64,000 nucleotides of DNA from Barnesiella sp. An22 (GCF_002159975.1 NZ_NFJR01000010.1:1-64000), one strand, 5' to 3'. Shown: positions 26,003-35,285, counted from the stretch's first letter. A program made the numbers and translations. The notes: a model not told the origin generated them from the sequence alone.

Positions 26003-27724
26003 ATGATAAGTAAATGGAATTACTTACCCCTAACATCCAACCAACAACAGATAGCCCAGAGATTAGAGGCCCGATACCCACGGGTCCCTGCGCTCTGTAA
26101 ACTACTGACTCAACGAGGGGTAACTTCTGTCGCCGAAGCGGAGAAGTTTTTCAAACCCCAACTGTCCGATCTGCATGACCCGTTCCTCATGCGAGATATG
26201 GAGAAAGCGGTAGTTCGGCTCAACCGCGCATTAGGGAGTAAAGAAAAAATTATGATTTATGGCGATTACGACGTGGACGGAACGACGGCCGTATCGCTGG
26301 TATACAAGTTCTTGCAGAATTTCTACTCGGGGCTCGACTACTACATCCCCGACCGCTACGACGAGGGTTACGGCATCTCCGACAAGAGTATCGACTATGC
26401 CGCCCAGAACGGCATCACGCTCATCATCGCCCTCGATTGCGGCATCAAGGCCGTGGAGAAGATTGCATACGCCAAGAGCAAAGGCATCGACTTCATCATC
26501 TGCGACCACCACATGCCCGACGACCAGTTGCCCGACGCCGTGGCTATCCTCAACCCCAAACTCGAGGGAGAGACTTACCCCTACAAACATCTGTCGGGCT
26601 GCGGCGTGGGGTACAAGTTCATGCAGGGTTTTGCCCTGAACAACGGCATCGACATAGCCGCCGACCTGGAACCGCTGCTCGACCTGGTGGCCGTGAGCAT
26701 CGCCTCAGACATCGTGCCCATCACCGGCGAGAACCGCATCCTGGCCTATCACGGCCTCAAGCGGCTCAACTCCAACCCCAGCATGGGACTGCGCGGCATC
26801 CTGAAGGTGTGCGGACTGAACAACAAAAACATCACCATCAGCGACATCGTCTTCAAAATCGGGCCCCGCATCAACGCCTCGGGTCGCATGCAGTCGGGCA
26901 AAGAGGCGGTAGACCTGCTGGTGGCCAAAGATATGGCCGGCGCCCTCGAAAAGAGCCAGAACATAGACCAGTACAACGAGAACCGCAAGGAGCTCGACAA
27001 GCGCATCACCGAAGAGGCCAGCAAGATACTCGAAGAGCATGTCGACATCAACCACCGCAAATCGATTGTCATCTACAACAAGGATTGGCACAAAGGCATC
27101 ATCGGCATCGTGGCCTCGCGCCTGACCGAACTCTACTACCGCCCGGCCGTGGTGCTCACCCTCTCCGACGGACTGGCTACCGGCTCGGCCCGCTCGGTAC
27201 AGGGATTCGACATCTACAAGGCGGTGGAGTCGTGCCGCGACCTGCTCGAGAACTTCGGCGGCCACACCTACGCCGTGGGTCTCTCGATGAAAGAGGAGCA
27301 CATCAAGGAGTTTACCGCCCGCTTCGAGGAGCATGTGGCCAAACACATCCTGCCCGAACAGATGGAACCCCAAATCGACATCGACACCGAAATCGACTTC
27401 AACGAAATCACCCCCGAGTTCTTCGCGCTGCTCAAGCAATTCAACCCCTTCGGACCCGGTAACCAGAAGCCCATTTTCAGCACCCGGCACGTGACCGACT
27501 ACGGCACGAGTCGGCTCGTGGGCAAGAAAAACGAACACGTGAAACTGGAGTTGGTCGACAGCAAGTCGAAGAACATTATGAACGGCATCGCCTTCAACAT
27601 GAGCCGTCACTTCGACCACATCAAGGCAGGCAAACCGTTCGACATCTGCTACACCATCGAAGAGAATACCCACAACAGCGGATCGATACAACTCTTTATC
27701 AAAGATATACGCCCCTCGGAATAA
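26003..27724 (+). CDS. recJ: Single-stranded-DNA-specific exonuclease RecJ
   Basis: 573 residues, standard. A DHH phosphoesterase domain carries DYDVDGTTA near 90, DCGIK near 145 and DHHMPDD near 168; GRINASGRM-type sequence (PRINASGRMQSGK) and DHHA1 follow, and the C-terminal OB-fold domain ends the protein. RecJ degrades 5' ends of single-stranded DNA in recombination, mismatch repair and base-excision repair with RecQ. recQ is the next gene, separated by a terminator and its own promoter. Confidence 0.96.
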   Translation: MISKWNYLPLTSNQQQIAQRLEARYPRVPALCKLLTQRGVTSVAEAEKFFKPQLSDLHDPFLMRDMEKAVVRLNRALGSKEKIMIYGDYDVDGTTAVSLVYKFLQNFYSGLDYYIPDRYDEGYGISDKSIDYAAQNGITLIIALDCGIKAVEKIAYAKSKGIDFIICDHHMPDDQLPDAVAILNPKLEGETYPYKHLSGCGVGYKFMQGFALNNGIDIAADLEPLLDLVAVSIASDIVPITGENRILAYHGLKRLNSNPSMGLRGILKVCGLNNKNITISDIVFKIGPRINASGRMQSGKEAVDLLVAKDMAGALEKSQNIDQYNENRKELDKRITEEASKILEEHVDINHRKSIVIYNKDWHKGIIGIVASRLTELYYRPAVVLTLSDGLATGSARSVQGFDIYKAVESCRDLLENFGGHTYAVGLSMKEEHIKEFTARFEEHVAKHILPEQMEPQIDIDTEIDFNEITPEFFALLKQFNPFGPGNQKPIFSTRHVTDYGTSRLVGKKNEHVKLELVDSKSKNIMNGIAFNMSRHFDHIKAGKPFDICYTIEENTHNSGSIQLFIKDIRPSE

Positions 27725-27750
27725 CCGAGCGGAGGCTAAACCGCATCACG

Positions 27751-27796
27751 GCAGAGGCACGGCAACCGACCCGGATACCGTGCCTCTGCTGTTTTT
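27751..27796 (+). terminator. Intrinsic terminator after recJ
   Basis: GCAGAGGCACGG (27751-27762) pairs with CCGTGCCTCTGC (27778-27789), followed by TGTTTTT. Confidence 0.92.
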
Positions 27797-27889
27797 ATCG
27801 GCTTCCGCTATCATGCCAGGCCCCCTACCGATTTGCGGCTTTGCTCCAATTTTCGTCACCCGATTTCTATATCGTAATAGATAAAATTG

Positions 27890-27897
27890 TATTTTTG
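27890..27897 (+). promoter_or_regulatory. -7 element for recQ
   Basis: TATTTTTG fits TAnnTTTG; the recQ ATG follows at 27920. Confidence 0.55.
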
Positions 27898-27919
27898 CAG
27901 TCGATTTTCAAGGAAAGGC

Positions 27920-29827
27920 ATGCAAGAGCTTATCTACGAAATATTGAAGAAGTATTGGGGATACGACCGTTTCCGCCCTATGCAAGAGGAGATTATCACC
28001 TCGCTGCTCGACGGACACGACACGCTGGGACTCATGCCTACCGGCGGGGGCAAGTCGCTCACCTTCCAGGTACCCACCCTCTGTCGCGAAGGGCTCTGCC
28101 TTGTCATCACTCCCCTCGTGGCCCTGATGAAAGACCAGGTCGACAACCTGCGCGCCCGGGGCATACGAGCCGCCTGTATCCACGCGGGCATGTCGCGCCG
28201 CGAGATGGTGGTCACCTTCGACAACTGCCTCTACGGACGATTCAAGTTTCTCTACATCTCACCCGAACGCATCGACACCGAGCTCTTCACGGCCCGCATC
28301 AAGGGGTTGCCGGTCTCGTTTATCGTCGTTGACGAGGCACACTGCATTTCGCAATGGGGCTACGACTTCCGCCCCGCCTACCTGAAGATTGCCCAGATAC
28401 GCCACACCCTGCCTCACGTTCCCGTGCTGGCACTCACCGCCACGGCTACTCCGCGCGTGGCCGAGGATATACAACAGAAACTCGACTTTCACGACGGGCG
28501 CGTATTCCGCACCCCCTTCACCCGCCCCAACATCTCGTATGTCGTGCGGCAGGGCGAGGACAAGATGCAGCAACTGCTGCGCATCCTCACCCGGGTGCCC
28601 GGCAGCGCCATCGTCTATGTGCGCAACCGCAAGCGCACCAAAGAGGTGGCCGAGGCGTTGACGCGGGCCGGCATCTCGGCCGACTACTACCACGCCGGTC
28701 TGGGACAGGAGGAGAAGAACGAGAAGCAGCGCCGGTGGAAAGAGAACGAAACGCGGGTAATGGTATCGACCAACGCCTTCGGCATGGGTATAGACAAGCC
28801 CGATGTGCGGGTGGTGGTGCATCTCGACATGCCCAACGCTCCCGAAGAGTATTTTCAGGAGGCAGGCCGGGCCGGTCGTGACGGGGCCCGCGCCTACGCC
28901 GTGCTGCTCTATGCCCGGCGCGACAAGGCCAACCTGCACAAGCGACTCACCGAGGAGTTTCCCGACAAGGAGTTTGTGCTGAAGGTCTACGAGCGAGTGA
29001 GCAACTTCCTCGAGATTGCCCTCGGTTGCGGCATGGATTCGATATTCGAGTTCAACCTGAAGCGCTTCTGCACCACCTTCAACTACACCGCCACGCCGGT
29101 GCTCAATGCCTTGAAAATACTCACCATATCGGGCTACATCGAGTTTATCGAAGAGACCGACACCCTCTCGCGCGTGATGATTCTGGTGCACAAGGAGGAG
29201 CTCTACAACCTGCGCGACTGCGACCCGCAGACCGACCGCGTGCTGCAATGTCTGTTGCGCTCCTACACCGGGCTCTTTGCCGACTACATATACATTCACG
29301 AAGATCTGCTGGCCCAGCGGCTCGGCATCGACCAGCATGCCGTCTACGAAGCACTGCTCAAGCTGAACCGTCTGCATGTGCTCCACTACGTGCCCCGGCG
29401 GCGCACCCCCTACATCGTCTACACCCGCGAACGCATGGAACCCCGCTACGTGCACATCACCCGCGAGGCCTACGAAGAGCGACGCAAACGCATGGCCGAC
29501 CGCATCGAGAGCATGATTACCTATGCCACCTCGACCCGCTGCCGGCAACAGATGCTGCTCGAATACTTCGGAGAGAAAAGCGACTACGAGTGTGGCTGTT
29601 GCGACAACTGCATCGAACGGCGCAAACACGAGCGCCCCTCGATACAGCGCCCTGCACAGATAGCCCGGGCCGTGCAGCAGGTAATCGGCACCGGCACCGT
29701 AAGCCGCAACCGGATAGTCGACTCGCTCCCCTATCCCGAGGACGAAGTGATCGAAGCCCTGCGCTTCCTGCGAGATGAAGGATTCGTCGTCTGCGAAGAC
29801 GAAATTCATTATAGAAACAAGGAATAA
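27920..29827 (+). CDS. recQ: RecQ-family ATP-dependent DNA helicase
   Basis: 635 residues from the ATG at 27920, chosen because the promoter overlaps the upstream in-frame codons. Superfamily 2 helicase motifs: Walker A TGGGKS near 42, DEAH at about 138, TATATPRV near 178, and QEAGRAGRDG near 315. The RecQ zinc-binding cysteines (CGCCDNC, with an earlier Cys) lie near 545-565, then a winged-helix region. The final about 60 residues form a further small domain. It unwinds DNA 3'-5' in recombination and fork repair and can feed RecJ. lrgA follows after 56 nt. Confidence 0.95.
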   Translation: MQELIYEILKKYWGYDRFRPMQEEIITSLLDGHDTLGLMPTGGGKSLTFQVPTLCREGLCLVITPLVALMKDQVDNLRARGIRAACIHAGMSRREMVVTFDNCLYGRFKFLYISPERIDTELFTARIKGLPVSFIVVDEAHCISQWGYDFRPAYLKIAQIRHTLPHVPVLALTATATPRVAEDIQQKLDFHDGRVFRTPFTRPNISYVVRQGEDKMQQLLRILTRVPGSAIVYVRNRKRTKEVAEALTRAGISADYYHAGLGQEEKNEKQRRWKENETRVMVSTNAFGMGIDKPDVRVVVHLDMPNAPEEYFQEAGRAGRDGARAYAVLLYARRDKANLHKRLTEEFPDKEFVLKVYERVSNFLEIALGCGMDSIFEFNLKRFCTTFNYTATPVLNALKILTISGYIEFIEETDTLSRVMILVHKEELYNLRDCDPQTDRVLQCLLRSYTGLFADYIYIHEDLLAQRLGIDQHAVYEALLKLNRLHVLHYVPRRRTPYIVYTRERMEPRYVHITREAYEERRKRMADRIESMITYATSTRCRQQMLLEYFGEKSDYECGCCDNCIERRKHERPSIQRPAQIARAVQQVIGTGTVSRNRIVDSLPYPEDEVIEALRFLRDEGFVVCEDEIHYRNKE

Positions 29828-29883
29828 AAAGAGATAAAAAAAGATTTAGGTATTTAGGTATTAACAAGTAAGGTTTTAAGAAA

Positions 29884-30249
29884 ATGATTAAAGGTTTTTG
29901 CTACATCATGCTCTTCTATGTACTGGGAGAGATGGTAAGCCTGCTCATCGGGAAACTCATTCCCGGCAGCGTGTGCGGCATGATACTGCTGTTCCTGGCA
30001 CTCACCCTCAAGTGGGTACGTCCGCGCGACGTCGACAAGGCCGCCTCGGCCCTCACCCGCAACATGGCCCTCTTCTTCGTCCCCGCCAGCATCGGACTCA
30101 TGCACGAGTACAAGATACTCATGAGCAACTGGGTGGTCCTGCTCACCGTCTCGGTAGTGACTACACTGCTGGTCATCATCGTGGTGGGAGTCACCGAAGA
30201 GCATCTCGACCGCAAACTGTCGCGCAAGAAAGGAGGGGTTGAGCAATGA
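29884..30249 (+). CDS. lrgA: LrgA/CidA-family membrane protein
   Basis: 121 residues with four hydrophobic segments. CidA/LrgA signatures are IGKLIPGSVCGMILLFLAL near 20-40 and ALFFVPASIGLMHEY near 60-75. Family members are holin-like or act with LrgB as exporters of small metabolites (pyruvate or glycolate in some bacteria and plants). Its stop overlaps the lrgB start by 4 nt (ATGA), so the pair is translationally coupled. Confidence 0.92.
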   Translation: MIKGFCYIMLFYVLGEMVSLLIGKLIPGSVCGMILLFLALTLKWVRPRDVDKAASALTRNMALFFVPASIGLMHEYKILMSNWVVLLTVSVVTTLLVIIVVGVTEEHLDRKLSRKKGGVEQ

Positions 30250-30938
30250 ACGCCATATTCTCCTCCACGCCCTTCATCCTGCTGCTGGTTCTGGGCAGCT
30301 ATCTGGCCGGTTGCAAACTGCATCAGAAAAAACATATCGCCCTCTTTCACCCCCTGCTGGTAGCTATGGTGCTCATCATCGCGCTACTCTCGCTGCTCGA
30401 CATCGACTACGACACCTTCTGCGCCGGCAGCAGCTTCATCAGCTTTCTGCTGGGCCCCTCGGTCGTTGCCCTGGGATATGCACTCTACGAACAGATCGAG
30501 CAGATACGGGGCAAAGAGATTCCCGTGCTCACGGCCGTCTTTGCCGGAGGCATCGTGGGCATCGTGAGTGTCATCGCCATCTGTCGGATGATGGGAGTCG
30601 ACGAAGCCATCACCTCGTCGCTGCAACCCAAGTCGGTTACGATACCCATCGCCATCTCTCTCTCGGAGCATTCGCACGGCATCCCCTCGCTCACGGCCGT
30701 CATCGTATTTGGTTGCGGATTGCTGGGCGGCATCATCGGCCCGGCCGTACTCGACCGCTGCCACGTCAACAGCCGCGTAGCCCGCGGTCTGGCTCTGGGT
30801 TCGGCTGCCCACGGACTGGGTACCGCCCGCGCCATCGAGCTGGGAGCCGTCGAGGGAGCCATCAGTGGCCTGGCCATCGGTCTGATGGGTGTCATCACCT
30901 CGCTCCTCATCCCGGTGTTCGAGACCCTCATGCGCTGA
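30246..30938 (+). CDS. lrgB: LrgB/CidB-family membrane protein
   Basis: 230 residues, standard length, with about six or more hydrophobic segments. Family motifs are FLLGPSVVALGYALYEQ near 65, LQPKSVTIPIAI near 130, and GLALGSAAHGLGTARA near 182. It is the partner of LrgA. No strong terminator was found between it and the tRNA promoter. Confidence 0.93.
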   Translation: MNAIFSSTPFILLLVLGSYLAGCKLHQKKHIALFHPLLVAMVLIIALLSLLDIDYDTFCAGSSFISFLLGPSVVALGYALYEQIEQIRGKEIPVLTAVFAGGIVGIVSVIAICRMMGVDEAITSSLQPKSVTIPIAISLSEHSHGIPSLTAVIVFGCGLLGGIIGPAVLDRCHVNSRVARGLALGSAAHGLGTARAIELGAVEGAISGLAIGLMGVITSLLIPVFETLMR

Positions 30939-31008
30939 CAATCAATCCCACGACCGTGAGTCATGGGCCCCAGAGCGAAAAATAAATAGAATATTTTGGG
31001 GCTAACCC

Positions 31009-31039
31009 TTGTATATTCCAATAAAAGGCGCTATCTTTG
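31009..31039 (+). promoter_or_regulatory. Promoter of the tRNA-Lys gene
   Basis: TTG (31009-31011), 20-bp spacer, TATCTTTG (31032-31039). The mature tRNA starts 30 nt downstream. Confidence 0.7.
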
Positions 31040-31068
31040 CAACGCTTTTACAAAAAGCACCAAGGTTA

Positions 31069-31141
31069 GATTCGCTAGCTCAGCTGGTAGAGCACAACAC
31101 TTTTAATGTTGGGGTCCTGGGTTCGAGCCCCAGGCGGATCA
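31069..31141 (+). tRNA. tRNA-Lys (anticodon TTT)
   Basis: 73 nt without encoded CCA. The acceptor stem GATTCGC pairs with GCGGATC (one G-U pair), the D arm is GCTC...GAGC, the anticodon stem CAACA/TGTTG encloses the loop CTTTTAA with anticodon TTT, and the T arm is CCTGG-GTTCGAG-CCCAGG type. It has its own promoter and terminator. Confidence 0.96.
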
Positions 31142-31152
31142 CCGAAAAGCAA

Positions 31153-31194
31153 GACACTCCGATAATCGACCGATTACCGGAGTGTCGCTTTTTT
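31153..31194 (+). terminator. Intrinsic terminator of the tRNA gene
   Basis: GACACTCCG-a-TAATCG pairs with CGATTA-c-CGGAGTGTC (31153-31186), followed by GCTTTTTT. Confidence 0.9.
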
Positions 31195-31270
31195 AAAGTC
31201 CCCATGTTACCTTCGCCGAGGCGGGGCAACCAGCTCCCCCACCCCACGAGGAAAGAGTATCCCCTCTGTC

Positions 31271-31492
31271 TCAATCCAAAGCCCGAAAGTTGAAATCGGA
31301 CTTATTGCAACAGGCCTTTTGATAGTCAAATCCATAGAGACGCATGTACGCCTCTTTGATCTCTTTGGCCCCGTTGTAGAACGGATCGGCGGTGTGTAGC
31401 TGAGTGGTTACGGTTACCTCCATTTCGGGAGTCAATACGGTGCCGTTTACCCGTCTGATTTTTTTCGGCGTTACTTTAAATACCCTTGACAT
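31271..31492 (-). CDS. Small conserved-looking hypothetical protein
   Basis: 73 residues from the ATG at 31492; the upstream in-frame start is less likely. The N-terminal half (MSRVFKVTPKKIRRVNGTVLTPEMEVTV) reads as a basic beta-rich segment, and the C-terminal part contains a helix and two adjacent cysteines. No membrane segment or known domain was found. A TAnnTTTG element lies 46 nt upstream. It sits between the tRNA and the WYL regulator on the minus strand. Function unknown. Confidence 0.65.
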   Translation of the reverse strand: MSRVFKVTPKKIRRVNGTVLTPEMEVTVTTQLHTADPFYNGAKEIKEAYMRLYGFDYQKACCNKSDFNFRALD

Positions 31493-31537
31493 ATCGATTT
31501 TTCGTTTTAAGTGAAACATTTTTGATTAACGGTATGA

Positions 31538-31545
31538 CAAAGGTA
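31538..31545 (-). promoter_or_regulatory. -7 element for the small 73-residue protein
   Basis: TACCTTTG on the minus strand matches TAnnTTTG; the start codon is at 31492. No -33 TTG at the standard distance. Confidence 0.5.
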
Positions 31546-31595
31546 ACCTCACCGATATGCCGGAACGAAGCACAGGTGAAAGCATTTTACCAAAT

Positions 31596-32555
31596 TTATT
31601 CCAAGGGCTTATTTCCTTGTTTCAACAAAGATATCCCCTCCTCTATCGGGAGTGTCGGGTGGTATCGTTGCCATACCTCCCGGGCCAACTCGCACATTCG
31701 CTTTTTGACCCACTCGGGCTCCACCACCTCTACCTGCCCCGCCTGCTGCAACAGCAGTTGCATGAAGTCGAAGGTGGGGCGTACCCACAACTCGAAGGTA
31801 ATCGACTTGTCGTCGCGGGCTATTTCGCGCTGCGACGCATGCAGCGGCAGAGTCTTGATATACCAGCGGGCCCAGTCGTAGGTCTTGATGACTACCCGGT
31901 CTATCCCTATATCGTCATCGGCCATAATGCCTACACACCCCTCGAAATAGTGGTCGATGTCGAAATCGGCGGGAAGCTCGAAAGGCTTGTCGGTAATCCC
32001 GACGCTCAACATGCGGTCGAGTGCATAGGTGTAAATGACGTTGCGTTTGGGACTATACCCGATGAGATACCAGCGACGACGAACCACTTTGAGGTGATAG
32101 GGCTCAACCTCGAAAGTATAGGCTTTCGGCTTGCTGAAGGACTGATATTCCAACTCGACCACCCGATTCTTGCGCATCGCCTGCAGGAGGATTTGCAGGT
32201 AACGGCTGCCCGAGGGTATCTGCTCGAACGAGATGCGGCTCTGCAAATGGCTGTCGGCCTGCACCTGGTTGAGGGTGGCATACGAGTCGATGAGCCACGA
32301 GCGCAGGTTGTTGCCCTGCAGCTCGTCGTCGGCTATGTAGTAGCCATAGCCGGCCTTGGGGTCGCACTCGACAATCACATCGAAGATGGTCTCGATGGCC
32401 TCCTTGTGGTTCATAAAGGTACGCCACGGGAGGCACTTGCCGTCGCCCAGGCCCGAGTCGGCCCAGGCTTCGCTTATCTGCCGGAAGGTGATGCGGGGGT
32501 GATTCTTAATGAGATCGACAAGCCATATATATCGGCCGAATTTGTTAGCTGCCAT
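31596..32555 (-). CDS. WYL-domain transcriptional regulator
   Basis: 319 residues. The N-terminal about 70 residues form a helix-turn-helix-like domain (ITFRQISEAWADS, PWRTFMNHKEAI). The WYL domain (about 125-210) contains VEPYHLKVVRRRWYLIGYSP with the Trp-Tyr-Leu motif and TYALDRM, and a C-terminal WCX-like extension ends the protein. WYL proteins sense small ligands or nucleic acid and often control stress or anti-phage loci. It follows the AAA+ gene by 63 nt on the same strand, so the two may be one unit. Confidence 0.9.
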   Translation of the reverse strand: MAANKFGRYIWLVDLIKNHPRITFRQISEAWADSGLGDGKCLPWRTFMNHKEAIETIFDVIVECDPKAGYGYYIADDELQGNNLRSWLIDSYATLNQVQADSHLQSRISFEQIPSGSRYLQILLQAMRKNRVVELEYQSFSKPKAYTFEVEPYHLKVVRRRWYLIGYSPKRNVIYTYALDRMLSVGITDKPFELPADFDIDHYFEGCVGIMADDDIGIDRVVIKTYDWARWYIKTLPLHASQREIARDDKSITFELWVRPTFDFMQLLLQQAGQVEVVEPEWVKKRMCELAREVWQRYHPTLPIEEGISLLKQGNKPLE

Positions 32556-32618
32556 AGAGGTTAATGAATTATATTGGGTGAAGTTACGGTTTTGTTATGA
32601 AAAAATCAAGCATAGCCT

Positions 32619-34700
32619 TTATCGATTGAAGCCAATCTTTCCGCTCGACCCGCCCCGGCCTATCTTCTCCTCGTTACAGATTCGGATAAGATTCTCCCAC
32701 GAGGGGGCAGTGCCGTCGACCACCTCGGTCAGGGTCACCTTGCGCACGATGTTGTCTATCTCGCCACCGCTGAAGTTGTAGGTCGCGGCCAACCGGGTAG
32801 CCTGCTCGTCGGTGAGCACGGGCAGTTTGTCGAGCCAGATGTTTCGCTTGGCCTCGACCGAAGGCTTGTTGAAACGTATCTTGAAGAGGAAGCGCCGCTC
32901 AAAAGCCTTGTCGAGATTGTCGACCAGATTGGTCGTCGCAATCAGAATCCCGTCGAGCGTCTCCATCTCTTCGAGAATAATGTTTTGGATGGCATTCTCG
33001 GTCTGATCGATGCTACCCCTTCCCGTCAGATTCTGGCGGGTGGAAAAGAGGGCATCGGCCTCGTTGAACAACAGGATAGGCTTTTGTGCCGAGTGCTTGC
33101 ATATACTGCGATAACGGGTAAATATCTGCTTGACTATCTTCTCGCTCTCGCCATACCACATGCTCTTGGAGGCGCTTATATCGACATGCACAATATCGCG
33201 CCCCGACTGACGGGCCCACTGCATGACCGACTCGGTTTTGCCCGTGCCCGGCTCTCCATACAGCAAGACGGCTATTCCCCGGGGGAGCGATTTGGCCTCG
33301 AGGCGGTCGACCAATGCCCGATAGTTCTCTTCGTTCAACACGTTGCCTACCAGCGACAGCTGCTCCTGCTCTTCAGGCGAAAAGAAGAGCCGTTTTTCCC
33401 GAATACCGGATGCCCGAATCAACTCCTTGTCATCGATCTTCTCCACAAAAAACCGGGCATCCTCTCCGAAATAGAGCTCTTTCCCCCGGTCGGTGAGTAT
33501 CAGTTTCGTCTGTTTCCCGAAGAAACTGCTCTCGGTTACCATCTCGATCAGATCGAGCCGCTGCAACTTGTGAGACCCACTTTTGAAGAGGCTCAAATTG
33601 GCACTGCAATCTTTCGGGGAATAGATAAGATTCAACACCATGGGCAGCTCAACCCCCGATCCATCGATGCAACCTTCGCACGCCAGATAGAACAAGATTC
33701 TGTAACCGGGCTCTTCAATCAGGTTCTGCACTTTGGCCAGGCTGGAGATGTGATGGTTGTCCTTCTCCATCGCAACCAGTTTTGCTTCCATTCTATAGGT
33801 ATCCCTCGCGGTTTTGGTTCCACGCCTGGAGCGGTCGACATACTCCTCGACCATTTTCGCAAAGCCATAACAATCGCTCTCTACATTCGTCTTGAGCCGC
33901 TCAAAATCTTCACCCAGGAAAAGGCGCTCCCCTGCGGTTGTAAGTTCCAGATACTCCTTGTCTACCAGCTCCATCAATCCGGCGACAACCAGCGGATGTT
34001 CTCTGGAGAGTAAAGCATACTTTGCCTGTAAGCGTGCCCCATAGTTCTTATAGATATCTTCCAGAATATCATCCACATCCGAACTGCTATTTTCGGTAAA
34101 ACCGAAACACAGTTTATAAAAGATTGCTCGCTCATCCAGTTGAGGCACTACTCTCTTCAACTCTTTCACCAGCGACATCCCGGCATTCTCCCGCTCCAGA
34201 AACTCGATACATTTCAGAGAATCAACATCAGAAGAATTTCGATTTTGCAGCACCGTGTCGACCGCCTCGCAAAAGTCATATTGATTAAACACATTTCCCG
34301 GCATATACTCTTTCGGATGGGGCATCTTGTTTTCCAGGATAGACTCGATTACATAATCGGGTATTATGAACATCTGTTCTACCACTCGAAATTCACTCCT
34401 GTTGGTCTGTACCACCAGATGCTTTCGAACCAACGACCGGATAGCCACTACATACTCCATCATCTGCAACAGCGTACAACCGAAGTAAGCGACCAGGTCG
34501 TTCAAGTCGTTCTTCCGCCCTCCGCATCCACAATCAAAAAGAGCCGTAAAGACAACAGCCTCATCCACATTATCCAAATGAAAGCGAGCCTGCACCTCGC
34601 CCAACAACCCCGAAAGCTCTTCCCCGGTAAGTCCCTTGAGTTTCCGATTGTGCAATTTCGAAGCCGTCAGTTTAAGCAGTTGAATCATCGTTCTTTCCAT
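32619..34700 (-). CDS. AAA+ ATPase with long unrecognised N-terminal region
   Basis: 693 residues (an alternative ATG 12 nt later is possible). The first about 450 residues show no domain I can name; they look helical with possible winged-helix elements (EYLELTTAGERLF, KLILTDRGKELYF). The C-terminal about 235 residues are an AAA+ module: Walker A GEPGTGKT at 482-489, Walker B ILLFNEAD at 542-549 with Asn in place of the usual Asp, sensor 1 ATTN near 590, arginine-finger-like FERRF near 600, and sensor 2 GGE near 645. The DNA for the N-terminal half is visibly AT-richer than the ATPase half. It precedes the WYL regulator gene. Confidence 0.8.
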   Translation of the reverse strand: MERTMIQLLKLTASKLHNRKLKGLTGEELSGLLGEVQARFHLDNVDEAVVFTALFDCGCGGRKNDLNDLVAYFGCTLLQMMEYVVAIRSLVRKHLVVQTNRSEFRVVEQMFIIPDYVIESILENKMPHPKEYMPGNVFNQYDFCEAVDTVLQNRNSSDVDSLKCIEFLERENAGMSLVKELKRVVPQLDERAIFYKLCFGFTENSSSDVDDILEDIYKNYGARLQAKYALLSREHPLVVAGLMELVDKEYLELTTAGERLFLGEDFERLKTNVESDCYGFAKMVEEYVDRSRRGTKTARDTYRMEAKLVAMEKDNHHISSLAKVQNLIEEPGYRILFYLACEGCIDGSGVELPMVLNLIYSPKDCSANLSLFKSGSHKLQRLDLIEMVTESSFFGKQTKLILTDRGKELYFGEDARFFVEKIDDKELIRASGIREKRLFFSPEEQEQLSLVGNVLNEENYRALVDRLEAKSLPRGIAVLLYGEPGTGKTESVMQWARQSGRDIVHVDISASKSMWYGESEKIVKQIFTRYRSICKHSAQKPILLFNEADALFSTRQNLTGRGSIDQTENAIQNIILEEMETLDGILIATTNLVDNLDKAFERRFLFKIRFNKPSVEAKRNIWLDKLPVLTDEQATRLAATYNFSGGEIDNIVRKVTLTEVVDGTAPSWENLIRICNEEKIGRGGSSGKIGFNR

Positions 34701-34720
34701 ACTTTTCTAAATTTATGCCA

Positions 34721-34744
34721 CAAAGTTACATATGGGCATATGCC
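34721..34744 (-). promoter_or_regulatory. Promoter and palindromic operator candidate of the AAA+/WYL unit
   Basis: TAACTTTG (34728-34721, minus strand) fits TAnnTTTG and lies 20 nt before the AAA+ start. The perfect 10-bp palindrome GGCATATGCC (34735-34744) sits directly upstream in the -33/-7 spacer, a typical repressor position. Control by the WYL protein is inference. Confidence 0.45.
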
Positions 34745-34821
34745 AAAATATAGCATAGGTTTGGAGAGATGCGAAATTTTTTCATATCCCGGCAACAGCT
34801 TCACCGCCATCCCTGTACGCA

Positions 34822-34866
34822 CCGAGGGCAACCTGTCGGCCAGATAGACCGACGGGTCGCCCTCGG
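34822..34866 (-). terminator. Strong 17-bp hairpin after the capsule operon, no T tract
   Basis: CCGAGGGC-a-ACCTGTCGG pairs with CCGACGGGT-c-GCCCTCGG around a short loop. It lies 27 nt after the wbuC stop. The lack of a T run means it may stabilise the 3' end or act with Rho rather than terminate alone. Confidence 0.5.
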
Positions 34867-34892
34867 AGAAAACGGGATAGGTAACCAGGTAC

Positions 34893-35285
34893 CTACTCCA
34901 GTATGTCGGCCGGAGCCAGAGGCATGTAGGGACCGTCTTTCACCTCGAAGATGACGGTACCGCTGCACAACACCTCGATGGTGTGCCACTGCCCGCGGGG
35001 AATGTTCACGCCATAGGCTCCCTTCGTGGGATCGAGTTCGTAATGGGCCGTCACCTGACGGTCCTCGTTGTAGAAGTCGACATTGAGCCGGCCCCGCAAC
35101 ACGACATAGGTCTCGGCCGTGTGCATGTGGCGGTGTATGGGCAACACCGTGCCCGGCTCGAGCGCATTGAGCAGACGTTGCGCAGGGGCGTCGAGCGTCT
35201 CGTGAAAGTTGTAGTTCATGCGCAACCGGGGGCTGGCCTGGGCTTCGGCCGTCACCTGGTCGAGCAGTTTCTTGTCGATAATCAT
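34893..35285 (-). CDS. wbuC: WbuC-family cupin metalloprotein
   Basis: 130 residues. It is a cupin with metal-ligand pattern IHRHMHTAETYVVLRG near 50-65 and a second motif PRGQWHTIEV near 95-105. WbuC is found next to wbuB in enterobacterial O-antigen clusters that make L-FucNAc (for example E. coli O26-type clusters); its exact role is not known. Here it is the last gene of the capsule operon and overlaps wbuB by 4 nt, so the fnlABC-wbuBC order is fully conserved. Confidence 0.92.
   Translation of the reverse strand: MIIDKKLLDQVTAEAQASPRLRMNYNFHETLDAPAQRLLNALEPGTVLPIHRHMHTAETYVVLRGRLNVDFYNEDRQVTAHYELDPTKGAYGVNIPRGQWHTIEVLCSGTVIFEVKDGPYMPLAPADILE

Noticed and set aside
31069-34700. Genomic island integrated at tRNA-Lys
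   Set aside because: No integrase gene and no second copy of the tRNA 3' end were seen in the window.
34741-34847. Plus-strand frame reading across the gap after the capsule operon
   Set aside because: It begins inside the antisense of the AAA+ gene and has no family likeness; the gap is better explained by the AAA+ promoter and the strong hairpin at 34822-34866.
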